64,000 bases of DNA from an uncultured Pelagibacteraceae bacterium (GCA_902597175.1 CACJWN010000002.1:1-64000); one strand, 5' to 3'. Positions 52,337 to 61,375 are shown, counted from the first letter of the stretch. The notes: generated from the sequence alone by a model not told the origin. Numbers and translations: made by a program.

Positions 52337-53238
52337 TGAGTGAAATAACAGTCCTAGGTATTTTTGTTGCTGACATAAGTTTTTCTGGACCTAAAATCCC
52401 ATCAATAGGCGAAACTATTTTAGGCAAAAAATATAATGTAGGCCCAGGAGGAAAAGGCTGCAATCAAGCTATAGCGATTGCAAGACTTGGTGGAAAGACA
52501 AATTTTATAAGTAAAATTGGTAAAGACGCTTACGGAGAGTTAGCTCTCAAAACTCTTGAAAAAAATAAAATTTCTACAGAAAATATAATTCAAGATATTA
52601 ATCAACAGACTGGTGTAGCTGGAATTTTAGTTGATCAAAATACAGGTAAAAATGCAATTAATGTAATTGTAGGTGCCCCAAGTTCTTTGCAAATAAGTGA
52701 AATTGAAAAACAAATTAATTTAATAAAAAGATCAAAAATTTTTTTAACTCAATTAGAGGTTCCAAAAGATGTTACATTACATTGTTTGAAAACTGCTAAA
52801 GAAAATGGATGCATTACTATTTTGAATCCTGCACCAGCATCTGAAATTTCAAAAGAGTTTTTTAATAATATCGATTTTTTTACACCTAATGAAACCGAGG
52901 CCGAATTTTATACTGGAATAAAGATTACTAGCGAAAAAGAGGCAAAGCAGGCAGCAGATAAACTTTTAAATTTAGGAATAAAAAAAATAATAATCACGCT
53001 AGGAGAAAAAGGGCTCTTTTATTCTGATGGAAAAGAAGAAACTTATTTAAAAGCCAATGCAGTAAAAGCTATTGATACTACTGGCGCAGGCGATGCTTTT
53101 AATGGGGGCTTAGCTTTCGGGTTATCTAAAGAAAAACCAATAAAAGAGTGTTTAGAATTAGCAAATAAAGTTGCTGGAATTTCTACAACAAAACTTGGCG
53201 CTGGTGATGCTATGCCTTTTTTAAAAGATATTAATTAG
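52336..53238 (+). CDS. rbsK: Ribokinase-like PfkB-family sugar kinase
   Basis: The 300-residue protein has the PfkB signatures GPGGKGCNQAIAIARLGGKT (about residues 36-55) and DTTGAGDAFNGGLAFGLS (about residues 248-265, catalytic Asp), plus NPAPA and TPNETEAE typical of ribokinases. It likely phosphorylates ribose or a similar sugar; without an adjacent sugar transporter the exact substrate is open. It overlaps grxC by 4 bases at the 3' end. Confidence 0.82.
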   Translation: MSEITVLGIFVADISFSGPKIPSIGETILGKKYNVGPGGKGCNQAIAIARLGGKTNFISKIGKDAYGELALKTLEKNKISTENIIQDINQQTGVAGILVDQNTGKNAINVIVGAPSSLQISEIEKQINLIKRSKIFLTQLEVPKDVTLHCLKTAKENGCITILNPAPASEISKEFFNNIDFFTPNETEAEFYTGIKITSEKEAKQAADKLLNLGIKKIIITLGEKGLFYSDGKEETYLKANAVKAIDTTGAGDAFNGGLAFGLSKEKPIKECLELANKVAGISTTKLGAGDAMPFLKDIN

Positions 53239-53489
53239 GTTAAAAGTTTATCTAATTCTCCACTTCGATTAGCTTCTTGAAGTTTATCATTTCCACCAAT
53301 GTAATGATCACCTATAAAAATTTGAGGAATAGTTCTTACGCCATTGGTTCTTTGTAACATTTCTTTAGCGTTAGCTGGATCAGCCCAAATATCAATTTCC
53401 TCTATCTCAACATTTTTTGTTTTTAATAAAGCTTTTGCTGCCGCGCAAAATGAGCAAGGATTGCCAGTATACATTGTGACTTTTTTCAT
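53235..53489 (-). CDS. grxC: Glutaredoxin 3 (GrxC type)
   Basis: This is an 84-residue glutathione-dependent thiol reductase. Seen: YTGNPCSFCAAAKALL, where the active site reads C-S-F-C rather than the common C-P-Y-C (about residues 12-15), then the glutathione-binding VRTIPQIFIG (cis-proline) and GGNDKLQEA. It is consistent with the gshA-gshB pathway in this window. Confidence 0.92.
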   Translation of the reverse strand: MKKVTMYTGNPCSFCAAAKALLKTKNVEIEEIDIWADPANAKEMLQRTNGVRTIPQIFIGDHYIGGNDKLQEANRSGELDKLLT

Positions 53490-53491
53490 AA

Positions 53492-53788
53492 TTAATATAT
53501 ATCAGTTATTTTTATTTTTTCTCTAAGTTTTTTTCTACCTAACTGAAACTTTTTTCTATGCTTGATGCTAGTATTATGTACTCTTTTTCTCCATAGCCTA
53601 AAAGAACCTGGTTTTAAATTTTTTCTCATTATTTTAATAACTTGTGACTCGTTTTTTCCAGTTTTCTCTTTAATCTCTTCAAAAGTAATCCTATCGGCCC
53701 ATGCTGCCCAAATAATCCAATTATCATCCTTCTCTTTAGGCTCAGGGTTTTTAACTCTTGTTTGAGGGATAAAACTTTTTTTCTTCAT
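53492..53788 (-). CDS. DUF2805 (TIGR03643) family protein
   Basis: The 98-residue basic protein has WIIWAAWADRITFEEIKEKTG, NESQVIKIMRKNLKPGSFRLWRKRV and HRKKFQLGRK, the DUF2805 pattern. The first part resembles a helix-turn-helix, so nucleic-acid binding is possible, but the family has no established role that I know. It lies two bases from grxC on the same strand. Confidence 0.82.
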   Translation of the reverse strand: MKKKSFIPQTRVKNPEPKEKDDNWIIWAAWADRITFEEIKEKTGKNESQVIKIMRKNLKPGSFRLWRKRVHNTSIKHRKKFQLGRKKLREKIKITDIY

Positions 53789-53801
53789 AAATTTATATAT
53801 A

Positions 53802-54428
53802 GTGACTAATCAAATGTTTCCAACAGACTATATAATATTTTTACAAATCATTTTATTTTTATTTATTTCTCCAGGTCCGCCCAGAGTTGTAATTGTTTCA
53901 CACACGTTAAATTATGGATTAAATAGATCTGTTTGGACTGCTTTGGGAGATATATCTGCAAATACTATCCAAGCAATTTTAGTAGTTTTTTTAATTGGAT
54001 CATTTTTAAGCGATAACCCTCAAGTGCTTTATTATTTAAAATGGGCAGGTATATTTTATATTGTATATTTAGCTTATGACACTTTTACTTCGAAAATAAA
54101 AAGTTTTAATTCTAAAGATCAAAATTTAAAATCACCATTTTCTTTTTATAAAGATGGTTTATTAGTTGCAGGTTTAAGTCCAAAAGCGATTTTATTCTTT
54201 GGAACTATTTTTCCAAGTTTTATAAATTTCAGTTCAAATATTCTTTCACAGTTTTTAATCTTATTAATTACCTATGTTGTTTTAGATTTTTTAACTTTAA
54301 TGATTTATGGATTAGCAGCTGAGAAAATTTCAGTATGGTTAAGAAGCAAACCAAAGCTATTAAATACAATTTCTGCGTGTGTTCTTCTAATTTTAGCAGT
54401 TTACATTGCTGCGACACAGAATTTTTAA
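53802..54428 (+). CDS. LysE-family amino-acid exporter
   Basis: The 208-residue protein has six hydrophobic segments and the LysE opening FISPGPPRVVIVSHTLNYGLNRSVWTALGD (about residues 22-51), with a second half AGLSPKAILFFGTIFPSF. LysE/RhtB proteins export amino acids or derivatives. The start is GTG at 53802 or ATG at 53814; neither has a clear ribosome binding site. Confidence 0.85.
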   Translation: MTNQMFPTDYIIFLQIILFLFISPGPPRVVIVSHTLNYGLNRSVWTALGDISANTIQAILVVFLIGSFLSDNPQVLYYLKWAGIFYIVYLAYDTFTSKIKSFNSKDQNLKSPFSFYKDGLLVAGLSPKAILFFGTIFPSFINFSSNILSQFLILLITYVVLDFLTLMIYGLAAEKISVWLRSKPKLLNTISACVLLILAVYIAATQNF

Positions 54429-54441
54429 TTAATACTAACTG

Positions 54442-54470
54442 TTGTCAAAAACTTTATTTCTTGTTTTAAT
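54442..54470 (+). promoter_or_regulatory. livK promoter
   Basis: TTGTCA (54442-54447), a 17-base spacer and TTTAAT (54465-54470). The same -10 sequence and spacing recur before tctC. A GAAGGGAAATA ribosome binding site precedes the ATG at 54513. Confidence 0.55.
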
Positions 54471-54512
54471 TATTCAATTTTAATTAATTAATTAATAACA
54501 AGAAGGGAAATA

Positions 54513-55754
54513 ATGAATAAAATAGCAAAACTATTTGTTACATTTTTTTCAGCAATAACTTTAGCACTTGTATCGTTTTCTTCTTCTTTTGCAAAAGTAG
54601 AAGGTGAATACATTGTGTTAGGTTCTGCAATATCTCTTACAGGTAAATACTCTTCAAATGGAGTTCATACTCAAAATGGTTACAACATGGCCGTTGATAG
54701 AATTAACAAAATGGGTGGAGTAGAAGTACAAGGTAAGAAATATAAGTTTGAGATCATTTACTATGATGATGAGTCAAACCCAAAAAGAGCCGCTCAGTTA
54801 GCTGAAAGACTAATTAAACAAGATGGCGTTCATTACATGCTTGGACCATACAGTTCAGGTTTAACGAAAGCCATTGCACCAGTAACCGAGAAATATAAAA
54901 TTCCTATGGTTGAAGCGAATGGTGCATCTAGATCTTTATTTACAAAAGGATACAAATATTTGTTCGCGGTGTTATCACCAGCTAACCAATACCTTGAAGT
55001 AGCTATTGATTTAGCGGTAGAAAAAAACGGTGGTAAAGGAGTAAAAATTGCTCAAGCATTTGAACAAGATGCTTTCTCACAAGACGTGAGACTTGGTATT
55101 TTAGATGCAGCAAAAAGAACTGGATCTGAGATCATCATCGATGACAAACTACCAAAAGAACTTAACGATATGGCAGCTACATTGGCTAAAGTAAAAGCTG
55201 TTAAGCCAGATGTGCTTGTTGTATCAGGTCACACAAAAGGTGCGTTAACTGCAATCAGACAAATATCTGAAATGAAAGTTGATGTTCCTATGTTAGCGAT
55301 GACACACTGTGATGCTGCTAAACTTTCTAAACAACACGGAAAGAAATCAGAATACGCGCTGTGTGCTTCTCAGTGGCACAAAAATTTATCTTACAAAGAT
55401 AAATTCTTTGGCTCTGGTAAGAAATACGCTAAAGACTTCCAAAAAGAATTTGGATATGACCCGCCATATCAATCAGCAGAATCTTCTGCAGCATTGTTAG
55501 TGTTTAAAGATGCGTTCGAGAGAGCAAATTCTTTTGACAGAGATGCAGTAAGAGATGCGCTTGTAGATACTGAAATGCAAACTTTCTATGGAAACATTAA
55601 ATTTGGACCTGGTGGCCAAAACGTTGCTAAGCCAATGATCTTGTTCCAAGTAAGATGTAAAGGCGATGATTGTGAGAATAGAGTAGTAGCTCCAACAAAA
55701 TGGGCTTCTGATAAATTCTATCATCCAATCCCGAAATGGTCTGAAAGAAGCTAA
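54513..55754 (+). CDS. livK: Branched-chain amino-acid ABC transporter substrate-binding protein
   Basis: This is a periplasmic type I binding protein of the HAAT/Liv family. It has a Sec signal peptide (about residues 1-27, cleavage after SFA), then VLGSAISLTGKYSSNGVHTQNGYNMAVDRINKMGG, YYDDESNPKRAAQLAERLI and GPYSSGLTKAIAPV, the usual lobe-I features. Ligand specificity (branched-chain amino acids or others) cannot be read. A strong terminator separates it from the permease genes. Confidence 0.93.
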   Translation: MNKIAKLFVTFFSAITLALVSFSSSFAKVEGEYIVLGSAISLTGKYSSNGVHTQNGYNMAVDRINKMGGVEVQGKKYKFEIIYYDDESNPKRAAQLAERLIKQDGVHYMLGPYSSGLTKAIAPVTEKYKIPMVEANGASRSLFTKGYKYLFAVLSPANQYLEVAIDLAVEKNGGKGVKIAQAFEQDAFSQDVRLGILDAAKRTGSEIIIDDKLPKELNDMAATLAKVKAVKPDVLVVSGHTKGALTAIRQISEMKVDVPMLAMTHCDAAKLSKQHGKKSEYALCASQWHKNLSYKDKFFGSGKKYAKDFQKEFGYDPPYQSAESSAALLVFKDAFERANSFDRDAVRDALVDTEMQTFYGNIKFGPGGQNVAKPMILFQVRCKGDDCENRVVAPTKWASDKFYHPIPKWSERS

Positions 55755-55772
55755 TAACTTCTGAATAATTTG

Positions 55773-55805
55773 AAAAGCCCCTAGTTTTCTAGGGGCTTTT
55801 CTTTT
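55773..55805 (+). terminator. Strong terminator between livK and livH
   Basis: AAAAGCCCCTA and TAGGGGCTTTT form a perfect 11-bp stem with a 6-base loop, followed by CTTTT. Partial read-through would express the binding protein in excess over the permease. Confidence 0.88.
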
Positions 55806-55822
55806 ATAAGTTTTGAAATTTT

Positions 55823-56716
55823 ATGGACTTTCTTATTTTTAAAGCTCCAATGTTAATGGTCCAGGCATCACTGGACGGAATTCTTTTAGGTATATTATTT
55901 GCACTGATCGCTTACGGAATGGCTCTCCAGTGGGGAGTGATGAATATAATTAATATTGCACAAGGTGATTTAGTAATTCTTGGAGGTTATATTGCATACA
56001 CTATCTATCTTTGGGGAATTCATCCTGCTTGGGGAGTTATTATTTCTCCGATTATAATGTTTTTTGTTGGATGGGGACTTTATAAACTTGTCATTAATAA
56101 AGTTGTAGACCGAGACTTATTTATTTCAATTTTAGCAACTTTTGGAATAGCTATTGTTTTCCAACAATTAATGAATTTTATTTTTGGTGCAGACGTAGTT
56201 GTTGCACAGTCTGAATACGGAACAACAATGTTATTTGATAATTCAGTAACCTTACCAAATTCAAAAATATTCTCAGCTTTTATAAGTGTTTTATATGCAG
56301 TAGCTTTGGTTATTTATATGAAAAAATCCAGACTTGGACGAGCTATAAGAGCTACAGCACAAAATGCTAGAGCTGCAAAAATTTTAGGTGTAGATACAGA
56401 AAAAGTTTACGCGGCAACTTTTGGAATTAACGCTGCGCTATGTGGAATTGCAGGAGCATTAATTTCAATAACTCTTACACTTCACCCTTATGTAGGACTT
56501 CCTTATACAGTAAGATCTTTCATGATAGTTATTGTTGCTGGTCTTGGAAACTTACCTGCAGTTGCGGTTTCAGGTATGGGGCTAGGTCTTTTTGAGGAAT
56601 TTGCTGATTACATTTTAGGAACAGAATTTAGAATTGGAGCAGTATTTTTACTACTAGTCTTAATTTTAGTTTATAGAAGATTTAAACTCTCAAAAAAAAG
56701 AGAATATTTAAAATAG
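55823..56716 (+). CDS. livH: LivH, branched-chain amino-acid ABC permease
   Basis: The 297-residue integral membrane protein has about eight hydrophobic segments and the LivH motifs GILFALIAYGMALQWGVMNIINIAQGDLVILGGY (near residues 22-55) and GRAIRATAQNARAAKILGVDTEKVY (about residues 172-196). It pairs with LivM. The next gene starts one base after its stop. Confidence 0.95.
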   Translation: MDFLIFKAPMLMVQASLDGILLGILFALIAYGMALQWGVMNIINIAQGDLVILGGYIAYTIYLWGIHPAWGVIISPIIMFFVGWGLYKLVINKVVDRDLFISILATFGIAIVFQQLMNFIFGADVVVAQSEYGTTMLFDNSVTLPNSKIFSAFISVLYAVALVIYMKKSRLGRAIRATAQNARAAKILGVDTEKVYAATFGINAALCGIAGALISITLTLHPYVGLPYTVRSFMIVIVAGLGNLPAVAVSGMGLGLFEEFADYILGTEFRIGAVFLLLVLILVYRRFKLSKKREYLK

Positions 56717-57781
56717 ATGGAAAAAGTAAAACAAAAAGATTTAATACTATACTCTGGTTTAATCATTTTAGGATTAGCCGCTCCTTACTTATTCTCTGCT
56801 TTTAAAGTTCAGCTTACATATCTTTGTGTATTAATCGTTCTAGCAATGACATGGAATTTACAAGGTGGAGAGATGGGCTATAACACTTTTGGAAATATTC
56901 TTTTCTATGGTCTTGGAATGTACTTAACCGCCTCAGTTCAGGTTGGCATGTTTTTTCCATTAGCAGAATGGACTGAAAGTGGTGGAGAAAAAACATTTGT
57001 CCATACCACAACGCAATATTTTCAAGGAATAGGTGTCGGATTATTGGTTGCAGCTATTATTCCAACTATTATAGCAGGTGCGATAGGTTACGCTATATTA
57101 GGTTTGAGAGGCCACTACTTTGCTATTTGCACATTAGGTTTAGGAATCGCTGCAGGTGAAATTGCTGGAGGAATAGAAATTATTGGAGCTGGTCAAGGTT
57201 TTACCACACCACCTTTTCCTGCTGAAATTGTTGACGCTGAAGCTAGAGGAAAGTTTTTCTACTTTTTAAGTTTTGCATTATTAGTCGGAACATTTGTTTT
57301 TGTTAAATATATTTATGGTTCTAGATTTAGATTAATTTTAAATGCAATAAGAGATAATGAAGATAAAGCAGAGGCAATGGGTATTCAAACTATGAAATAT
57401 AAAATTGTAGGTTGGATGTGTTCTGCATTCTTCTGTGGTCTTGCTGGTGGAATTATGGGTGGACTCATTGGATATATAGACTCTACTGACGTTGCATTTG
57501 ACGGAAGAGAGATGGGAGTATTTATGGTTCTTATGGCAATTCTTGGCGGTAAAGGAACTTTGTGGGGCCCAGTAATTGGAGCAACTTTATTCCATTTCTT
57601 TAAAGAAGGTCTTTGGACTTTAATATTAGGTTGGCAGTATGTGGCGTTAGGAGTTTTAATCGTAGTAATCGTAGTTTATTTCCCAGAGGGATTAATGGGT
57701 TGGTTGAGAGAAAAATACCCTGAAAGATTTGGTGAAGTGATAGATGAAAAAGATCGTAAAGCACAGGTGGAATTAAAATGA
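56717..57781 (+). CDS. livM: LivM, branched-chain amino-acid ABC permease
   Basis: The 354-residue second permease has multiple membrane segments, the start AMTWNLQGGEMGYNTFGNILFYGLGMY, YAILGLRGHYFAICTLGLG and the C-terminal GGKGTLWGPVIGATLFHFFKEGL typical of LivM. It overlaps livG by 4 bases. Confidence 0.95.
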   Translation: MEKVKQKDLILYSGLIILGLAAPYLFSAFKVQLTYLCVLIVLAMTWNLQGGEMGYNTFGNILFYGLGMYLTASVQVGMFFPLAEWTESGGEKTFVHTTTQYFQGIGVGLLVAAIIPTIIAGAIGYAILGLRGHYFAICTLGLGIAAGEIAGGIEIIGAGQGFTTPPFPAEIVDAEARGKFFYFLSFALLVGTFVFVKYIYGSRFRLILNAIRDNEDKAEAMGIQTMKYKIVGWMCSAFFCGLAGGIMGGLIGYIDSTDVAFDGREMGVFMVLMAILGGKGTLWGPVIGATLFHFFKEGLWTLILGWQYVALGVLIVVIVVYFPEGLMGWLREKYPERFGEVIDEKDRKAQVELK

Positions 57782-58512
57782 GTATATTACAAGTTAAAAA
57801 TGTAAGTAAATCTTTCGGCGGCGTTCAAGCTAACGTAGATATTTCTGTTTCGGTAGAACAGGGATCTATCGTTGGTTTAATTGGACCTAATGGTTCAGGT
57901 AAAACTACTTTATTTAATTCTATTGTTGGAACTCATCCGATTGATAAAGGATCAATTGTTTTTGATAATACAGAAGTTTCTGAAATGCCTGTACCAGCAG
58001 TCGCTAAACTTGGTTTGTTAAGAACCTTTCAACAAACAAGAATTTATTCAAAACTTAATTGTGTAGAGAATATGCTAATAAGTCACAAAGCTAGTGACTC
58101 AGGATTTATTTTCGCAAAAGTACCTGTTGAACTAACTGAGAAAGCAGAGAATATTTTAAACTTTGTTGGTCTTTATCAAAAAAGAAATTTGAGAGCAGGG
58201 GATCTATCATTTGGGCAGCAAAAATTACTTGAATTAGCAATGGCTTTGATGAATGAGCCTAAAATGCTCTTATTAGACGAGCCTACAGCTGGAATAAATC
58301 CAACTTTAATTAACGGTATTATAGATAGACTGATTAAAATAAATAAAGATTATGGAATTACTTTATTAGTCATAGAGCACAATATGAAAGTAATTATGAG
58401 TTTAGCACAAAAAATTTTCTGTTTAGCGCACGGTAAAATGCTAGCAGAGGGTTCACCAGATCAAATTAAAAATGATAAGCGGGTTGTTGACGCTTATTTA
58501 GGAGCTCAATAA
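57778..58512 (+). CDS. livG: LivG, ABC transporter ATPase
   Basis: This is an ATP-binding subunit of the Liv importer. In 244 residues: Walker A GPNGSGKTT (about residues 36-44), Q-loop RTFQQTRIY, signature LSFGQQKLLELA, Walker B MLLLDEPTAGI and the H-loop histidine in VIEHNM. The RTFQ-type Q-loop is typical of LivG. It overlaps livF by one base. Confidence 0.96.
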   Translation: MSILQVKNVSKSFGGVQANVDISVSVEQGSIVGLIGPNGSGKTTLFNSIVGTHPIDKGSIVFDNTEVSEMPVPAVAKLGLLRTFQQTRIYSKLNCVENMLISHKASDSGFIFAKVPVELTEKAENILNFVGLYQKRNLRAGDLSFGQQKLLELAMALMNEPKMLLLDEPTAGINPTLINGIIDRLIKINKDYGITLLVIEHNMKVIMSLAQKIFCLAHGKMLAEGSPDQIKNDKRVVDAYLGAQ

Positions 58513-59297
58513 TGGCAAATCAATACGATGTTTTAGGTAAAGCACCTGGGTTAGAAGACTTAAATAAATTGTCTCCTAACGACGTTCATCTAACCATAAG
58601 AGGTTTAAATGCTGGCTACGGAAAAATGGAGATCCTACATAATTTTGATTTAACAGTAAGTAAAGCTCAATCTTTGTGTTTAATAGGTCCTAACGGAGCA
58701 GGAAAATCTACAATACTTCACTCCATTTATGGGTTTACAAATATTTTTGATGGGAAAATTGAATTAGAAGGAAATGAAATTACGACATTAACTCCTGCAC
58801 AGAAGCTTAGTAAAGTGGGTATAGCTTATATCTTACAGGATAACTCAGTATTTCCTGATATGACAGTGGAGGAAAATCTTTTAATGGGTGGATACATTAA
58901 AGATAAACAAGACGAGGCTTATGAAGAAGCTGAAAGAATTTTTCAAAAATATGAGAGATTAAGAAATAGAAGAAATCAACCTGCAAAAGTTTTATCAGGT
59001 GGTGAGAGAAGATTATTAGAAATTTCAAGAGCGTTAGTTATGAAGCCATCAGTTTTACTAGTAGATGAACCATCAATTGGTTTGGAACCAAAATATATAA
59101 ATATGGTTTTTGAAATTTTAGAAGATCTTCAAAAAGCAGAGAAGAAAACAATAATACTTGTAGAGCAAAACGCAAAAAAAGGATTAGAGTTTGCAGATAT
59201 AGGTTACGTTTTAGTGTCCGGCCAAACAGCTATTGCGGGCAAAGGGGATGATCTTTTAAAAAATCCAGACGTAGGAAGATTATTCCTAGGTGGATGA
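58512..59297 (+). CDS. livF: LivF, ABC transporter ATPase
   Basis: The second Liv ATPase has 261 residues: an N-terminal extension of about 25 residues relative to common LivF, Walker A GPNGAGKST (about residues 56-64), IAYILQDNSVFPDMTVEENL, signature LSGGERRLLEISRAL and Walker B VLLVDEPSIGLEP. It overlaps azlC by 4 bases. Confidence 0.95.
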   Translation: MANQYDVLGKAPGLEDLNKLSPNDVHLTIRGLNAGYGKMEILHNFDLTVSKAQSLCLIGPNGAGKSTILHSIYGFTNIFDGKIELEGNEITTLTPAQKLSKVGIAYILQDNSVFPDMTVEENLLMGGYIKDKQDEAYEEAERIFQKYERLRNRRNQPAKVLSGGERRLLEISRALVMKPSVLLVDEPSIGLEPKYINMVFEILEDLQKAEKKTIILVEQNAKKGLEFADIGYVLVSGQTAIAGKGDDLLKNPDVGRLFLGG

Positions 59298-59998
59298 TTA
59301 ATTCACAAGCTTTCTTAACAGGTTTAAAATCTTTAAAAGGTGCCAGAAGTCCAGCTTTGCCCTTAGCTGCTTGCTTTGTTGCTCTAGGAGCTTTGTTTAA
59401 AGATGCAGGCTTTAACATTCAACAAAGTGCTGCCTCCAGTTTATTTACTTACGCACTACCCGGTCAATTAGTGATGGCGGAGTCATTATTATTAGGCGCA
59501 TCTGTAATAAATATTTTTTTAGCAGTTTGGCTAGTAAATTTTAGACTTTATCCAATGACAGTTTCTTTGTTTCCTTTACTTGAACATAAATCGCAACCAA
59601 AGTGGAAATATTATTTATCCTGTCACTTCCTTGCAGTTTCTTCTTGGTTAATCGCTAAAGAGTCTTATAAAAAGATAAATGCAAAATATCGAATAGATTT
59701 TTGGATGGGCATAGGTACCGGTACTTGGCTTACCGCAATTCTTATGACAGTTATTGGATATTTAGTTGCTGATTTATTAAATAAAGAAATGTTGATCGGC
59801 TTAGCTATCGTAAATCCAATTTATTTTTTTTGTATGATGATTGGTGCTATGAAAAACCTAGCTGTATCCATCTCGGTAATTCTAGGAACAATATTAGGCC
59901 CAGTTATTTATATATTTTCCTCTGAGTGGTCATTGTTATTTGCAGGATTGATTGCTGGATCAGTAGCTTTTTTATTCGGAGAAAAAAATGGACAGTAG
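59294..59998 (+). CDS. azlC: AzlC, branched-chain amino-acid exporter large subunit
   Basis: The 234-residue membrane protein matches AzlC: LKSLKGARSPALPLAACFVALGALFKDAGF and SLFTYALPGQLVMAESLL near the start, then NFRLYPMTVSLFPLL. AzlCD exports branched-chain amino acids. Its coupling to a Liv importer operon is unusual, putting import and export on one transcript. It overlaps azlD by 11 bases. Confidence 0.88.
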   Translation: MINSQAFLTGLKSLKGARSPALPLAACFVALGALFKDAGFNIQQSAASSLFTYALPGQLVMAESLLLGASVINIFLAVWLVNFRLYPMTVSLFPLLEHKSQPKWKYYLSCHFLAVSSWLIAKESYKKINAKYRIDFWMGIGTGTWLTAILMTVIGYLVADLLNKEMLIGLAIVNPIYFFCMMIGAMKNLAVSISVILGTILGPVIYIFSSEWSLLFAGLIAGSVAFLFGEKNGQ

Positions 59999-60314
59999 TC
60001 AAATTATAATTTTAGCTATTATAGCAACTTCAATTGCAACATATATCTCAAGATTTATGGGAGCTTTAACATCTGAAAAAGTGAGCGTAAAATCAAAAAT
60101 TTTTAAATGGTTTAATTGTGTTGCTTACTCAACTTTGGCAGCTTTGTTAGGAAGAATGATTATTTTTCCTGCCGGAGTCTTAGCGGACTCTGAATTAATA
60201 ATGAGACTAATAGTATTCTTTACCTGCATTTCAATATTTATATTATCAAAAAAAAATTTAGTAATTCCTACAATTGCTTCAGCATTTTTGCTAAGTTTTT
60301 TGACTAACATCTAA
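59988..60314 (+). CDS. azlD: AzlD, branched-chain amino-acid exporter small subunit
   Basis: The 108-residue protein has about three to four hydrophobic segments with YISRFMGALTSEKV, FNCVAYSTLAALLGRM and a C-terminal membrane helix, the AzlD layout. It is translated from an ATG inside azlC, so the two subunits are coupled. Confidence 0.85.
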   Translation: MDSSQIIILAIIATSIATYISRFMGALTSEKVSVKSKIFKWFNCVAYSTLAALLGRMIIFPAGVLADSELIMRLIVFFTCISIFILSKKNLVIPTIASAFLLSFLTNI

Positions 60315-60332
60315 TTTGTGGTAAAATTAATA

Positions 60333-60389
60333 ATGGAACCAATATTAGCAATTTTTATTGTTTTGTGGATCATGGGCACTATTAATTAA
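60333..60389 (+). CDS. 18-codon hydrophobic ORF before glaH (hypothetical)
   Basis: MEPILAIFIVLWIMGTIN fills the gap between azlD and glaH and ends just before the glaH ATG. A GTG at 60318 would extend it by five residues. It is a single hydrophobic helix; AzlD-type operons or chance could explain it. Confidence 0.3.
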   Translation: MEPILAIFIVLWIMGTIN

Positions 60390-61286
60390 ATGAGTTTTTC
60401 GATTTCAGATCATTACAACTCTAAGAGAGTTCGAGTAATTAAGTTAAATGAAAGTGACTTAGATAGATTGATTTTTCCTTTTAAAAAACATTCAATATTG
60501 TCTTTAGAATACAAACCATTTTCGAGATTTAGCCTTGCCAAAAGCTTAGATGAAGTATTTCAAAATACACTTAGTAAAACTTTAAGTGAAATTCTTAATG
60601 ATCGTAGCACAGGCACGGTGATCGTAGAACCTGATATTAATAATAAAAAATTTGATAAAGATTTTCTGGTCAAGCTTTCGACAGGTCTTGCCTATTTAGT
60701 CGGTAATCCGAATTTTGATTCTATGACAGGTAAATATTATGCCAGGTTTTATGTCAAACACCAAGATAGTAGCGACTCTTATCTTAGAAAAGCCTATACA
60801 AATTTAGATCTTCATACTGATGGAACATATGTAAAAGAGAAAACAGATTGGTTAATAATGACAAAAATGGAAGAGCAAAATGTTAGTGGTGGAGAAAGTG
60901 TAATTTTACATTTAGACGACTGGGAGCATTTAGAGGATCTTAGCAGTGATCCTGTAGGCCAAGAAGATTTCATTTGGGGATCACCAAAAAGTAAAAATGT
61001 AGATTATAAAGTTGAGCACCCAGTTTTTTCAAAGGATAAAAATGGTAAACCTATAATTTCCTACATTGATCAATTTCCAGAACCAAAAAATATGAAACAA
61101 GGTTTATTTTTACAAAAACTTTCTGATGCCTTAGAGCAAAGTAAAAATAAAATAAGCTTCCCTTTACCCGTAGGATCTACAATTTTTTCAAATAATTATT
61201 TTTGGCTTCATGGAAGAAAAGCTTTCAAAGAGCATTCTGGGTTATCTAGAGAATTACTAAGGATTAGAGGAACTTTCTTTCATTAA
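60390..61286 (+). CDS. glaH: Glutarate 2-hydroxylase (GlaH/CsiD family)
   Basis: This is an Fe(II)/2-oxoglutarate dioxygenase that in known members hydroxylates glutarate to L-2-hydroxyglutarate during lysine breakdown. The 298 residues closely follow CsiD/GlaH: LEYKPFSRF, SMTGKYYARFYVKHQDSSDSYLR, the iron ligands in DLHTDGTYV (His-x-Asp, about residues 140-142), LHLDDWEHLE, SYIDQFPEPKN, FWLHGRKAF (distal His) and RELLRIRG. L-2-hydroxyglutarate oxidase, the usual partner, is not in this window. It appears to end the liv-azl transcript. Confidence 0.85.
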   Translation: MSFSISDHYNSKRVRVIKLNESDLDRLIFPFKKHSILSLEYKPFSRFSLAKSLDEVFQNTLSKTLSEILNDRSTGTVIVEPDINNKKFDKDFLVKLSTGLAYLVGNPNFDSMTGKYYARFYVKHQDSSDSYLRKAYTNLDLHTDGTYVKEKTDWLIMTKMEEQNVSGGESVILHLDDWEHLEDLSSDPVGQEDFIWGSPKSKNVDYKVEHPVFSKDKNGKPIISYIDQFPEPKNMKQGLFLQKLSDALEQSKNKISFPLPVGSTIFSNNYFWLHGRKAFKEHSGLSRELLRIRGTFFH

Positions 61287-61312
61287 TTGGAATCATTCTA
61301 AAAAAATGCTTA

Positions 61313-61341
61313 TTGACTCTCTTTAATAATTTGATTTTAAT
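61313..61341 (+). promoter_or_regulatory. tctC promoter
   Basis: TTGACT (61313-61318), a 17-base spacer and TTTAAT (61336-61341) precede the tctC ATG at 61376; AGAGGGAAATAAT provides the ribosome binding site. The layout closely copies that of livK. Confidence 0.55.
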
Positions 61342-61375
61342 AATCTACTTTTATTAATTAACAGAGGGAAATAAT

